Shown one piece after another: positions 1-10,599 of a stretch of DNA of 64,000 bases. Location of the stretch: the NCBI GenBank assembly GCA_021521415.1, contig JAIQDT010000107.1, positions 2,666,001-2,730,000 of the forward strand, read 5' to 3'. Position 1 is the stretch's first letter. Each line of letters starts with the position of its first letter. Source of the stretch: Bidens hawaiensis. Lineage: Eukaryota > Streptophyta > Magnoliopsida > Asterales > Asteraceae. The translations under genes were made by a program, and so were the position numbers. A model generated the notes under the pieces. The model was given only the letters and a program-made list of their open reading frames with translations, was not told the DNA's origin and did not search any database.

Positions 1-420
1 GTCATCCATAGATTGGTGATGGAACTTTCAAAAATAAGAATATACTAGAATCTAGCACGCGCAGGTTCTGAAGGAGCTGATGTGATGTGCGTGGGTATAG
101 TCGACTGTGTTATAACGTGTTGTTCTTACAAAATGAGTTTAGTTGATATCTTGTCAAATAGTTTTCTAATCCTAATTGAGCTAAATTTTGCTAGAAATTT
201 CAGAATTTTAGCCTAGACTTGCGTATTTTAGTATTTTCACAAAAATGTGGTTGTAGTTTGCACGTCGATGCTACAGTCATTGCGCTAGTACATAATGACT
301 ATTGCCTTCTATTCAAATACCAAAAGAGTTTGTAGCCCATGTTAGTAGGAAGTCATTGATCATTTCATTCTTGTTAATGAAAATGTCATTTGAAATAAGT
401 GACCTCGAAGTACTACAAAA

Positions 421-1248
421 AAAGAAGGGGTGACGTTAAAGCAATCGGGTTATGCAAAGAAGCTATTAAAGGACGTTGGGATGTTAGAATGTAATCCTAC
501 GCGAGACCCGATGAAAGCAGGTCTAAAATTATAAAAGAATGAAGAAAAAACTGAAGCAAATACACAAGAATACTGAAAGTTGATATGATGTCTAAGGTAT
601 CTAACTCATACAATTCCTGACATCAACTTTGTAGTAGGATATGCAAGTCGGTTTATGCACTCTGCCAAAGGAATCTTACATGAAAATCGTAAAATATTTA
701 CTACGATATGTAAAAGGTACAATAGAGTATGGAATTCAGTACAAGAAAGGAGGCAGAAAAGTATTGAAGGTTTATACTGATAGTAGCTATAAAAAGGACA
801 TTAGTGATGGAAAGAGCAAAAATGAAACTATATTTATTTTTGTGATTCTCTGATTGGATGGAACACTCATAAACAATCTACATATAATCTATTATCTTGT
901 AAAGCTGAACTCATAGCAGCCGCCTCAACTGCAAGTTAAGCCTTATGGTTACAAGGATTATTAGAAGAGAGGACTAGTTGGAAGAAAAATAAAGTGACAC
1001 TGTTTGTGCGTAACAGGTCAGCGATAGCATTGATGAAAAGTCCAGTATTTCACAGATGAAACAAACATATAAATTCAAAATACCACTTCATACGAGAATG
1101 CATGGAGAAGCAACAAATCGAACTGGAGCACATTAGCGGCGAGGAACAGAAGGCCGATATACTAACAAAGGCATTACCAAGAATCAAGTTCATGGTGATG
1201 CGTGAAGTACTAGGCGTCAAGGACCTCACAATACAATTTCGAGATTAA
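421..1248 (+). pseudogene. Ty1/copia RT C-terminus and RNase H relic
   Basis: Translated in several frames, this stretch matches the end of a plant copia polyprotein. A GYAKKLLKD-like and DPMKAGLKL-like RT tail comes first, then YLTHTIPDINFVVGYASRF at about 598-653. RYVKGTIEYGIQYKKGG follows in an open stretch at 641-853. The RNase H part continues out of frame with CKAELIAAAS, KYHFIREC and KADILTKALPRIKF at about 898-1192. Frame changes and stops show that it is dead. It ends just before an LTR-like start at 1258, as expected for the 3' end of a copia element. Family assignment is from remembered motifs; the lineage is not resolved. Confidence 0.75.
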
Positions 1249-1257
1249 GGTGGTGAT

Positions 1258-1323
1258 TGTTAGTTAATCGTTGACCCCGTTAAGTTTGTTAGAGTAAACT
1301 TTTTAAAAAATACTGTTAGTACA
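1258..1323 (+). repeat. Left part of the outer copia 3' LTR
   Basis: A purine-rich AAGGTGGTGAT tract leads into TGTTAGTTAATCG at 1258, the expected place for the 3' LTR of the copia relic to the left. The LTR is cut at about 1323 by a nested element. Sequence with poly(A)-signal-like AATAAA resumes at 6903, so the two pieces probably belong together. This is inference from position. Confidence 0.4.
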
Positions 1324-1817
1324 TGTTGTGTCACAAATTGGTTAGATCGACGCATATCAAAAGGCCACGACATGATCAAGTCTAAAGTGAAATAAACAAA
1401 GACGAGTTGAAGAATTGCATTATGGTTGTGATGGTGTAATACCAAAATCCCTATAGATTTCGGTTTGTCTAGTAACACCAAAATCACTATGGATTTTGGT
1501 TAGGCTTGTTTAGGTTTAGTTGGGCTTGGCCTTTGGGCCTTTTATATGGAAACCCTATATATAGTTAATGTTTAGTCATTAGTTAGGGTGAACCAGTGGT
1601 AGAGCACTTTGATAGCCATCATAAACTCTTTAGAGCAAAGTAGATCTGAAAAGAACTTATGTACCTGACGTTTGGTAATAATAAACGTGTGAATTGAAGT
1701 TCATCTTGTTCTTATTATTCATTTATATTATTCTTGAATTACCATGGGGTTTGGATTCCCCACAAACATCGTGTTTACTTGATATCATATTGTGTAGATC
1801 AGGATTTAGGACTTACA
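1324..1817 (+). repeat. 5' LTR of the gag-only element
   Basis: This repeat of about 494 bp aligns along its whole length with 6411-6902. Shared landmarks are the GCATATCAAAAGGCCACGAC block near the start, TTGGGCTTGGCCTTTGGGCC in the middle, and TTACTTGATATCATATTGTG near the end. It ends in TTACA directly before the primer-binding site. Ten extra bases at about 1319-1328 relative to the right copy make the exact first base uncertain (1314 or 1324). Confidence 0.75.
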
Positions 1818-1835
1818 ATTGGTATAGAGCCAATG
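1818..1835 (+). other. Decayed primer-binding site
   Basis: ATTGGTATAGAGCCAATG resembles the plant initiator-tRNA-Met primer site TTGGTATCAGAGC with one base lost. It starts at the base after the LTR, which supports both the LTR end and the element's plus orientation. Confidence 0.65.
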
Positions 1836-2105
1836 AAGTTTTTCAAGGCTTGGTTTCGATTTCAACGATTCAAGAAAATTTTTTGGTTGGTTCGGTTTGA
1901 TTACGATTTTTTTTATGAAGAACACGAAGAACGGTTGAAGATTGAAAAGAAAAAAGGGGGTTTGATTCGGTTTGCCATTATTGTTGGGTGTTTCCATGTT
2001 TTGTGGAGTTTATTTGGAAAGAGATTAACTTAATTTTGGTTAAAATTCAAATCCCATCAATTTTGGGATTTAGTTTGTTCCAAATTTACTTGGTCAAAGC
2101 TGCAT

Positions 2106-2440
2106 TGGGAGTTCTCTGTCTCGTTTGATCGTTCTCGTCGGGTTATATTAATTGTTCTCGGGAGATTTTGGGAGTTCTCAATTATACAACAGGGTTCTCG
2201 GTCAATCATCAAGGGTTCTCGGTTAGACAACAGAGTTCTCGGTCATAATCTTGAGTTCTCGGTCAAAATCTTAAGTTATCAGTCAAAGTTCAGTGTTCTC
2301 GGTCAATTTTCAGGCGTTCTCGGTTGACTACAGGGTTCTCGATCAAAGTTCAGTTTTCTCGGTGGGCTTTTCGGTCTTGGTTCTCGATCATTGATTGAAT
2401 TTGGGCCTGGTCTTTGGTGGGCCTTAGTTCTCGGGTTCTC
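2106..2440 (+). repeat. Interspersed GTTCTCGGTCAA repeats
   Basis: About fourteen variants of GTTCTCGGTCAA occur at irregular spacing of roughly 20-35 bp between the primer-binding site and gag. Spacers are variable and AT-rich, often with CAGGG or AAGTTCAG. The same motif in reverse complement recurs inside an LTR at 54655-54740. Its function is unknown. Confidence 0.75.
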
Positions 2441-2511
2441 GGTGTTATCTTGGTGTTGAAAGTTCGTTTTCAAGTCTACAAGGGCAACATACTACATCAG
2501 AAACAACATCC

Positions 2512-4130
2512 ATGGCTTTTTCAGTTCAAGCTTCTTCCATGCCAACTAAGGTAACAAATAATATATGTTCTCAATCTTGTGTTAATAAGGTAGATTTATA
2601 TAAATCTCACAATAGTAACTTGATTAGAGAAATGGAGGTTATAAAACATGAAAACTTCACTCTTAAGAAATTCAAAAAGGCTTTGAAAGAAAGACTAGAG
2701 GCACAACAAAAGGATATCTCTAAACTTCAATCTGACTTAAGCATAAAATGCTGTCACCGCTTAGATGCTAAACAGAAAATTGCCGAATTAACTGCCGAAT
2801 TAGAAGCATCTAAGTTTGAGATTTCTAAATTAACTAGTAAATTTGAAAATGCTGAATTAAATATTAAGAAATTCGATGTCTCTAGTGTTGTTGTTGAGTC
2901 CATGATTGAATAACAATTAAAATGGAAAGAAAACAATGGTGAGGGCATTGGGTACAGTATGTTTCCACTTCCATATAATGACAACTACACTTGACTTCCT
3001 CATACCAAAGAAGAGGAAATGAAAAAGTTTATGAAATATGGTAAACGGGTTCAATATGAAATTGTTGGATCACGATCCCTAGAGGTTATTAACCTTATTT
3101 TTAAATGTGTGAACAATTTTGATGCTTCTACTTCATGTGCAGATATAGTAAATGTTGTTTCTAATAGTGAAGGGGTTCAGGCTAGTGAAAGGAATCTTAT
3201 TCTAGGGTGTCATCAAATTCAAATGACACCACAATATAAAGTTGTACTAATAATAATACACAGAGTCGTGGCAACAAAGGGAAGGCACATAAGAAATCAA
3301 CACAACAAGGACAGTCTCGTGCCGATAAATCATAGGCCCTCTGGATCTCCATGTGCCGATAAATCATTGGGTGCTACTTATATTAAGAGGCAAACATGTT
3401 ACCACTGTGGCACACCGGGACATATAGCCAAAAATTATGTTCATCGTCTATTATGTTCCCTATTACAAGAAAAATCAGAAGGCTACACCAAGGGGCAAAA
3501 AGAATAGAAAAACCCTTCCAAAGAAGAAACTCAAATCAATCTTAACTTCACGTTCTTCCCAACATGAGGCAAGTGCTTTCGTTGATGTTTTAGAAGAATG
3601 ATGAAGGCGTGTTTCGTCTGTGGGAATGACATGCATTTGGCAAAGGAGTGTCACTACCGTCCTGTTAAAAGACAAGCTCCTTAGGTGAAAGGTAAGAAGT
3701 TTCAACCGAATCCAATGGTTAAACAAAATGCATATTTTACAAAACCACAAGTATCTTTACAAACGGTCACAAATACTCAAGGATTCAAATTAAATATGGC
3801 AGGTTTACACTCAAATGATTTAGAAATTGTTAAAAGAAAAATAAATTTTCAAAAATCAAAGATTATTGAAAGCTGTAAGAATTCGAATTTGAATTGTTCA
3901 ACTCCAAAGTCTGTTCTTTCCAATTTCACTAAACCAAAACAGACTTGGAAACCTAAAAATCAATAAACAGAACCTGTAATAACAACTGTTTTTGTTAAAT
4001 ATGGGAAAGATATGAGTTGGCAAGAGGTCACATATGTTGATGCTCAAGGGAACCCCAAGACATTTATGACTTGGTTTCCGATGTCCAACTAATCCTGCTA
4101 TGCATATAGGAACAACCTCAAATTCCATGT
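2512..4130 (+). pseudogene. Broken gag, Sirevirus-like
   Basis: The first open frame (2512-2913, 133 residues) is rich in Lys, Glu and Leu and looks like a coiled coil. It leads across a stop into a KWKENNGEGIGY / LPYNDNY block, then a second frame at 3019-3507. That frame carries the first zinc knuckle, CYHCGTPGHIAKN, whose final Cys is replaced by Tyr. A second knuckle, CFVCGNDMHLAKEC, is intact at about 3609-3650. The tail has TWKPKNQ and a WQEVTYVDAQGNPK-like block ending near 4090. The order coiled coil, linker, knuckles matches Sirevirus Gag as I know it. No pol follows. Confidence 0.65.
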
Positions 4131-4155
4131 TTATTAAATGGGTTATTTCAGGCAC

Positions 4156-6400
4156 ATAGAAGACAAATATCCATTATTTAAAGTTTTTCAACCATAAAAT
4201 GGATTTTTTGTTGTCTGGACGGGATTTTAGGGTGATAGTTAGTTTTTATTCTGCTCTCTAAGTGTGTAGAAACAAATCAGGGAATTAATTGCATATTAAA
4301 AGTTTGTTCCAGACATTCAACTCGCAAGGATGCAGAATATAAAAAACCAAGCTTATTCTTAGGAGGAGATTCACACAAATGGGAAAATGTTGTCTTGAAG
4401 ATAAAAGGCAACCGTATCACTTTGGTATGAAAGATTAATAAGTCAAAAAGATTTAAAAAAATATATATTCATTTTATTTAAATTTGTACATATATAATCA
4501 TAATTTTAAAAATAGAAAAATATTATCACGTATAGTTTTTCAAGTATAGTTTGTTTTGTTTTTCGAAATGTGAAAATGACTTGAACGTACATGAGAAATG
4601 ATATTACATCAGTTGGCTGACTATCGTACTTCTTCATATATTATTATTAAATGTTGCGTTTCGACGATTAAGTCTTTTTGAGGTAAATTTGTACAATTTT
4701 TTTCTATTAAAATGTTTGCACAAATTTAGGGGGAGAAATTTAAAAAAAAAATACAAAAAGAGTGTGTGTTCTTAAAAAATATGTTTTGCACTTTGTCGCT
4801 TAAAATTATGTCGGTTGCTTAAGTTTGAAGGACATATACATGTATGTGTTTGGTCATGTCATCTACTTGTAGACATACATGATAGCCATTAACCTGAAGA
4901 CTGAAAGTGACTGGGGCGACTTTTGTGTGTTTTGTTTAATTATTTCGCTTAAAATTATGTTGGTTACTTACGTTCGAGGGACATGCATTTTTATACATGT
5001 TTGGTCCTGTTATCTACCTGTAGACATACATGATAACCATTTACTTGAAAACTGAAAGTGACTGGGGCGACTGAATCTAATATGCCTTCTATAACATATT
5101 ATGGGAAGTGATATGATTATTCAGTTAAAAGCTTTATAGAAGCTCAAAATATTTTCAAATGAAAATTGATCCAACCTTTGTGAAGATACTAGGCTTAAAA
5201 GGCTTTAGAACAGTCATTGATTTCCATGGTAGCTTTCCATGATGCGTAAAAGTGAAGTGATATAAAATAACTATGCTAAACTTACTGTGGAGTGTCATTT
5301 TAATGAAATGTGCATGTCTCCATTTATATCACTCCGAATGATAAGCAGAAAAGTATTTACCCATTCATACACGAGCCCGTTAGTGTCTTGATCTACAAAA
5401 TATTATGTTTCTAAGTTGTTAAAAAAAAGAAAAAAAAGAAAAAAAAAACTTGTTATTATACACTATTGTGTTATTAAATGCGTTTTTCTAAAGCTTAAAG
5501 GGTCAAACTAGAACTACAAGGGTGGGGACTTCAAATAAGTTCTAAACACCCTGTATGAAAGGCCTGTAAGTCCGGATGGCTTGTAAGTCCAACGTTCAAC
5601 ATTGAAGCTTAAATTTTTGTTTGTATAGAGAAAATCTTTTGATCAAGCAATAGGGGGTTGGAGTCAAATTGGGATGATATGGGGAAAACGAAATACGCTT
5701 TGAGAAGAGATAGGAGGCATCACAGGTCCATGAGTGATGTCCATCTAAGATTTATGCCAAATTTTATCTAATTCGTATCACCGATGCAATGAAAATCATG
5801 GTAAGTGCATTATACCTGCTGTCAGCATGTCTCTTTATGTCATAATAATGTTGAACATGAATCTTTGTGAAAGCATCTTAATCAAATGATTCCATGTTCG
5901 GATATTTTCTTAAAAGGCTGCTTGGTTATAGAAACTAAAATCTGATCCGAAAATTTTCTAAATTGCCAGAAGACCGGGTGATTAAATTTTTGTATCGTTG
6001 TTTTCTATTTTTATCGAAACAAATGCGCTAAGAAATCGTTTTAAACTTGGATCAAGCTTTTGTTCTCAACCTATTAAATCTGATATCGGTTTAGTGAGTT
6101 ATAGTTGGTTTAGCTAGTATGATCTCATTTCAAGTCTTTTCAAAAAAATCATAAAAATAAAAATTACAAAAATATGTGTGTCTTATTGTGTTTTATTTAA
6201 TTGTTTTCAAAAATATTTTGGTTGATCGGTTGATTGTTCTTTCAAGACTGATTCCTTGCAATGGAATCATATGAAGTATATGAGATTCAAATTGGATAAT
6301 GCTGTCAAAAAAGGGGAGATGGTAGAGTATTGGATGTGGATGTTGAAGTTGTTGATCATGTTCAAGTAAAGATTCTGAAGGTTTTTATAGCATCAGTATC
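4156..6400 (+). other. Non-coding 3' interior of the gag-only element
   Basis: No supported gene is visible. It holds a purine tract (TTAGGGGGAGAAA near 4728), a duplicated module of about 120 bp (4799-4920 and 4948-5071), a hairpin motif at 5129-5144, an A-rich run near 5410-5450, and further purine tracts near 6310 and 6401. Several purine tracts ahead of the 3' LTR are a known Sirevirus trait. Confidence 0.6.
4799..5071 (+). repeat. Duplicated non-coding module (2 copies)
   Basis: Copies start at about 4799 and 4948. Each runs from GCTTAAAATTATGT through GGACATAYA...GTTTGGTC and GACATACATGATARCCATT to ACTGAAAGTGACTGGGGCGAC. A related pair occurs at the same place in the larger Sirevirus at 18215-18462. 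Each copy carries short self-complementary ACATRYATGT-like cores. Confidence 0.75.
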
Positions 6401-6410
6401 AGGGGGAGAC

Positions 6411-6902
6411 TGTTAGGTCACAAATTGGTTAGACTGACGCATATCAAAAGGCCACGACATGGTCAACTCTAAAGTGAAATAAACAAAGACGAGTTGAAAA
6501 ATTGCGTTATGGTTGTGATGGTGCAATACTAAAATCCGTATGCATTTCGATTTGTCTAGTAACACCAAAATTTTTGGATTTTGGTTAGGCTTGTTTAGGC
6601 TTAGTTGGGCTTGGCCTTTGGGCCTTTTATGTGAAAACCCTATATATAGTTAATGTTTAGTCATTAGTTAGGGTGAACTAGTGGTAGAGCACTTTGATAG
6701 CCACCATAAACTCTAGAGTGCAAAGTAGATCTAAAAAGAACTTATGTACCCGGCGTTTGGTAATAATAAACATGTGCATTGAAGTTCATTTTGTTCTTAT
6801 TTTTCATTTATATTGTTCTTGAATCACCACGGTGTTTGGATTCCGCACAAACATCGTGTTTACTTGATATCATATTGTGTAGATCCGGATTCAGGACTTA
6901 CA
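6411..6902 (+). repeat. 3' LTR of the gag-only element
   Basis: It begins TGTTAGGTCACAAATTGG directly after the polypurine tract AGGGGGAGAC (6401-6410) and ends GGACTTACA. It aligns with the left LTR with scattered substitutions, including CCATCATAAAC versus CCACCATAAAC. The decayed state of the interior agrees with an old insertion. Confidence 0.75.
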
Positions 6903-7650
6903 CTATAGTTTAGTGCCATACTTGTAATCAGGTGAAGTTTGTGTAAAGAATGTAAATATTAAAAGTAGAACAGGTACGACGTATCGTTTGATGAACCGTA
7001 TTGTCCCTTGCCGGAATAACCGTCACCGGAGGTTATCAATACCCTTCCCCTGTCCTTTGTAAAATCATCACAAACTCATTCAGATTAATAAAGAAATCGT
7101 TCCATATTATTCTGTGTTCATATAATTGTTTATCGATCCAATTTGCAATCTCATCGTAGATCTGCTACCAGAAAAGTCCAACCAAACGATTGTCATCGTT
7201 ATGAACGTTAAAGAGTCGGACCAAGATATCGCAGCAAAAAGGAATACTTACCGAGCAATGACCATGGTCTGTCTCCGAATGAAATGATCAGAACGGTTAG
7301 GCAATGATAATAGGTGGGAAAGCTTAAAAGACATCGACACACCCATGTAAGTACCATGAACACATGTTGCAGTGTAGGGATGAATGAAAATGTATAATAA
7401 ACACTATAGAAAAACAACACGGTTAAGCATTAGGTCGAATGAATACTAACCGTGTGAGTTAAGAGAAAGTTCAAATTTAATATATATAATAACTTCAACA
7501 CATTTTCACATACTTTGTATGTAGACTATAAATTTAATATAAAGCTTCTAATTTTAATTATTTATTTAATATTTTTAGACATTGTGGTAAGTCCTGTTTC
7601 TAATTGGTTTCAGAGATAACTCTTAGAATGAGTAGGTTTTGTGTCATACC
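6903..7650 (+). other. Right part of outer copia LTR, then no gene seen
   Basis: The first 200 bases or so, with an AATAAA at about 7088, fit the downstream part (R/U5-like) of the copia LTR interrupted at 1323. From about 7200 to 7650 I see no recognisable gene. A 70-residue minus-strand frame at 7208-7420 has no family features. Confidence 0.35.
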
Positions 7651-9090
7651 TCAACATACGACAGAAATGTTGGGGTTTTGTGTCATACCTCTAATTGGTT
7701 TCAGAGATAACTCTTCTTCATGGTTGGTCTTATTCTTGGAGTAGACGAGGATATCCTCTATGAAAACGATAACAAACTTGTCTAGGTATGCCTTGCATAC
7801 TCTGTTTATGAGGTCCATTAATACGGCTGGTGCGTTTGTTAAGCCGAATGGCAAAACTGAAAACTCATAGTGACCGTACCGAGTTCTGAATGATGTATTT
7901 GAAATTTCCTGTTCGCGCTCTCTCAATTGATGGTAACCAGATCTCAGATCGATCTTCGAGTAGTAACTCGATACTTGAAGCTGGTCGAAAATATCATCAA
8001 CTCGGGGTAGGGGATAACGGTTCTTAACCGTCGCCTTGTTCAGCTCTCGGTAGTCGATGCACATGCGGTTAAGAAATTTCCTCTTCACGCACTATCAATT
8101 GATGGTAACCAGATCTCAGATCGAGTTTCGAGTAGTAACTCGATCCTTGAAGCTAGTCAAAAAGATCATCAATTCGGGGTAGGGGATAACGGTTCTTAAC
8201 CGTCACCTTGTTCAGCTCTCGGTAGTCGATGCACATGCGGAAAGTCCCGTCCTTCTTTCGAACAAATAGGATAGGGGCTCCCCATGGTGATGAGCTAGGT
8301 CGGATAAAACCTTTATCCAACAAGTCTTGTAATTGAGTGGACAACTCCTGGAGCTCCGCCGGTGCAAGCCGATACGGGGCTCGTGCTATCGGTGCCGCAC
8401 CGGGGGCTAAGTCGATTTGGAACTCGACTTGTCGAATGGGTGGGAGTTCAGGAAAATCTCCGAGAAGATTTCTGGAAAATTGCGCACAATCGGTATATCT
8501 TCGATCCGCTTCTCTTCCGTGGGTTTCGCAATTACCTGAGCTAAGATCGTCGGATGACCCTTTCGTAAATATTTATGTGCCTTCATGAGGGTGATGATGT
8601 TGGTGGTCATGCCGCTCTTCTCGCCCTGTATCGAGGTGATTTTTCCGGAAGGAGTAGTGATATGAACAATCTTGTCATAGCATATAATCTCAGCTCTATT
8701 TTCGGATAGCCAGTCCATGTCGACAACAACATCGAAACTACCAAGCTTAAAGGATATGAGGTCGATATCGAATGTATGACCCGACAGTTTCAACTTACAT
8801 CCCCCGCTAGTACATGAGTTGTTCTATAGACTTACCGTCAGCTAATTCAACAGGAAACTTAGCATCTAACGAGGTTGCAGTTAAGTCTAAGAGTTTACTA
8901 AAGGCTTTCGACACAAAACTCCTATCAGCTCCAGTGTCAAACAAAATAGAAGCAAAACAGTCGTTCAAAGGGAACTTACCGGTAACCACATTCGGATTAC
9001 TGCGGGCCTCGCGCGATCCAATGACGAAAGCTCTACCTTTACTACCGCTTCCATTACTGTTATTGCCTCCATTGCTCTCATTCTGATTCA
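7651..9090 (-). pseudogene. Ty3/gypsy protease to RT relic
   Basis: Read leftward, an aspartic protease comes first (LFDTGADRSFVS, 8807-8989), then the protease tail and linker ([25 protein letters not shown], 8407-8793). The RT follows: [15 protein letters not shown] and [10 protein letters not shown] (8153-8344), then a second overlapping RT piece at 7651-8088 with [19 protein letters not shown] and FIEDILVYS. The first Asp of the usual FIDD catalytic pair is Glu here. Frames change between pieces and one RT segment is tandemly duplicated. The upstream end is cut at about 9100 by the Sirevirus LTR. Confidence 0.8.
7901..8240 (-). repeat. Tandem duplication within RT
   Basis: Two direct copies, 7901-8072 and 8073-8240, both run from GAAATTTCCT to CACATGCGG and encode the [10 protein letters not shown] to SGYHQL segment twice. 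They differ at several sites, so the duplication is not new. Confidence 0.8.
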
Positions 9091-9102
9091 GTTTTAGTCT
9101 GT

Positions 9103-10300
9103 TGTTGAGTCAAAGATTTGACCTAAATGAAGTATATGGAAGATTGGAATCTTCTCAACCTCCTAAGAATTCGCTAAGTTTGGAACCGGGCACACCTTAG
9201 ACTTCCGAGCAAGGTTTTAATTAGCCGGACATGATATTTTGTCCATCGGGCAAGGTTATCTTCTAGAATTCTTCTTAAGTGGATATCCGGGCAGGGTTCA
9301 CAAATTAGTGTATAACCGGGCAAGGTTCACTAGTTAGTACATACCCGGGCAAGGATCACTTTATCAAGAAAGGTTGTTCTTCTTATCCGAGTAAGGTTTA
9401 CTTCAGAGCAGGCTCTTGGCTAACCAAGCTCTTGAAGCCAAGTAATTGGAAGACCGGGCAAGGTATTCATTAATAATAGTGGTCCGAGTAAGCTTGATGA
9501 ATAATGAAATATCTCTAAGTAACATCGGGCAGGGTTCAACTCAAGTAAGGAACAGTGCTACCAAGCACACTTTGCTAATAAGCTATTTTCTAGTAAAGAG
9601 TTGAAGGGACCATTTAAGAACAAGGTTGCTCGTAAGAGTTTGTCGGGCAAAGTCTGATGAAGTCAAGAAGATTGAAGTCTACCCGGTGATGAAATACTCT
9701 TTAAGTAAAGTCTACCCGGAAATTGTTCCCGGGAACACCTCTATGTTACCAAGTACTGAAGGAAGGCAAAGCACACCGCCTACTCGGAAAGATAATACTG
9801 CTACAAAGCCTACCCGGAAGACTTGTTTTTACACTTAATATAGTTTTGAATATGTAATTTGAATATGTTTTAGTATTTAGGGTTTCTAGAAGGAATGACA
9901 GCTGTAAAGGGGGTGTCAGGCCTATAAAAGGAATAACATAGGGCACGCCACCTAAGACGGATTTGAGCAATCACACTTTTCATATAAGAAGGAATATTTC
10001 TTAGTGTGACAGCCATCCTAAGAATTGTACGCATATAACTTTCCTATCAAGAAACCCTAAATCGATTATCGTTTGTATGATTTATATTATATGAATGGAA
10101 ACTTTTGAGTGAATCTTGTTTGTGTTAGTTACCTTTCATAAATCGTTCAGCAACCACATCGTTTGTTATTGATTCCGCCTTTAACAAACGGTTTTTTTTC
10201 TAAATATAGCAACCCGTCATTAACTCCCTTGTCAACACATTTATTTGTGTGAGTTATGACTTGATTTGTGTAAAATCTACCTGATATCGGGGACCTGACA
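9103..10300 (+). repeat. 5' LTR of the Sirevirus
   Basis: It begins TGTTGAGTCAAAG (9103; 9100 is possible) and ends ACCTGACA at 10300, two bases before the primer site. About 1.2 kb suits Sirevirus LTRs. The first 550 bases carry about twelve CCGGGCAAGGTT variants. TATAAAAG at 9923-9930 is a plausible promoter, and the transcript start would lie shortly after it. Confidence 0.65.
9923..9930 (+). promoter_or_regulatory. LTR TATA box
   Basis: TATAAAAG lies about 370 bases before the LTR end, in a GC-richer setting than the surrounding LTR. The position fits the U3/R boundary of a copia LTR. Activity is inferred only. Confidence 0.45.
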
Positions 10301-10302
10301 AG

Positions 10303-10314
10303 TGGTATCAGAGC
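10303..10314 (+). other. Primer-binding site (tRNA-Met type)
   Basis: TGGTATCAGAGC is the standard plant initiator-tRNA-Met primer site, placed two bases after the LTR end. Confidence 0.85.
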
Positions 10315-10599
10315 TTGTTGCTGCTATTTTAGTAAAAAATTTGTTGCTGATTGAAGAAGAACAATGACGTAAGCAAAACACTGTTACATTGAAAAGTGAC
10401 GTAAGCTGCTCTGTTTTCTTCATTTCTGCCCAGATCTACAACTTTTAGGTGTTTTCTTTTCCTTATTTCACTTAAAGTTTGAATTTTGATTCTAAATCTT
10501 GTTCTAATCGCACCAGATTCATCAGATCTGAAACACCGGTTATCAGAGCTGATTGCTTTTAAAGTCTGTTTTTTGAAATAACTGATTTTGATTTTCAAA

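Larger units (their letters stand above)
1324..6902 (+). mobile_element. Gag-only Sirevirus-like copia element, non-autonomous
   Basis: Two direct repeats of about 490 bp flank a 4.6-kb interior. The left one ends just before a decayed primer-binding site, and the right one is preceded by the purine tract AGGGGGAGAC. The interior holds a broken gag with a coiled coil and two zinc knuckles. No protease, integrase or RT motif was found, so the element would need proteins in trans. Flanking pentamers are GTACA (left) and CTATA (right): not a clean target duplication, perhaps a decayed one. It lies inside the LTR of an older copia element. Confidence 0.7.

Noticed and set aside
1694..2033. Overlapping frames of 68 and 99 codons
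   Set aside because: They span the LTR end, the primer site and the leader, so coding is unlikely.
7208..7420. 70-codon minus-strand frame
   Set aside because: Hydrophobic by composition only, with no start context or homologous block recognised.
9180..9840. CCGGGCAAGG repeats as a CRISPR-like array
   Set aside because: Spacing and motif are irregular, and the setting is a plant LTR, so CRISPR does not apply.
10303..10314. tRNA gene suggested by GGTATCAGAGC
   Set aside because: Only the primer-site match to a tRNA 3' end is present; there is no cloverleaf.
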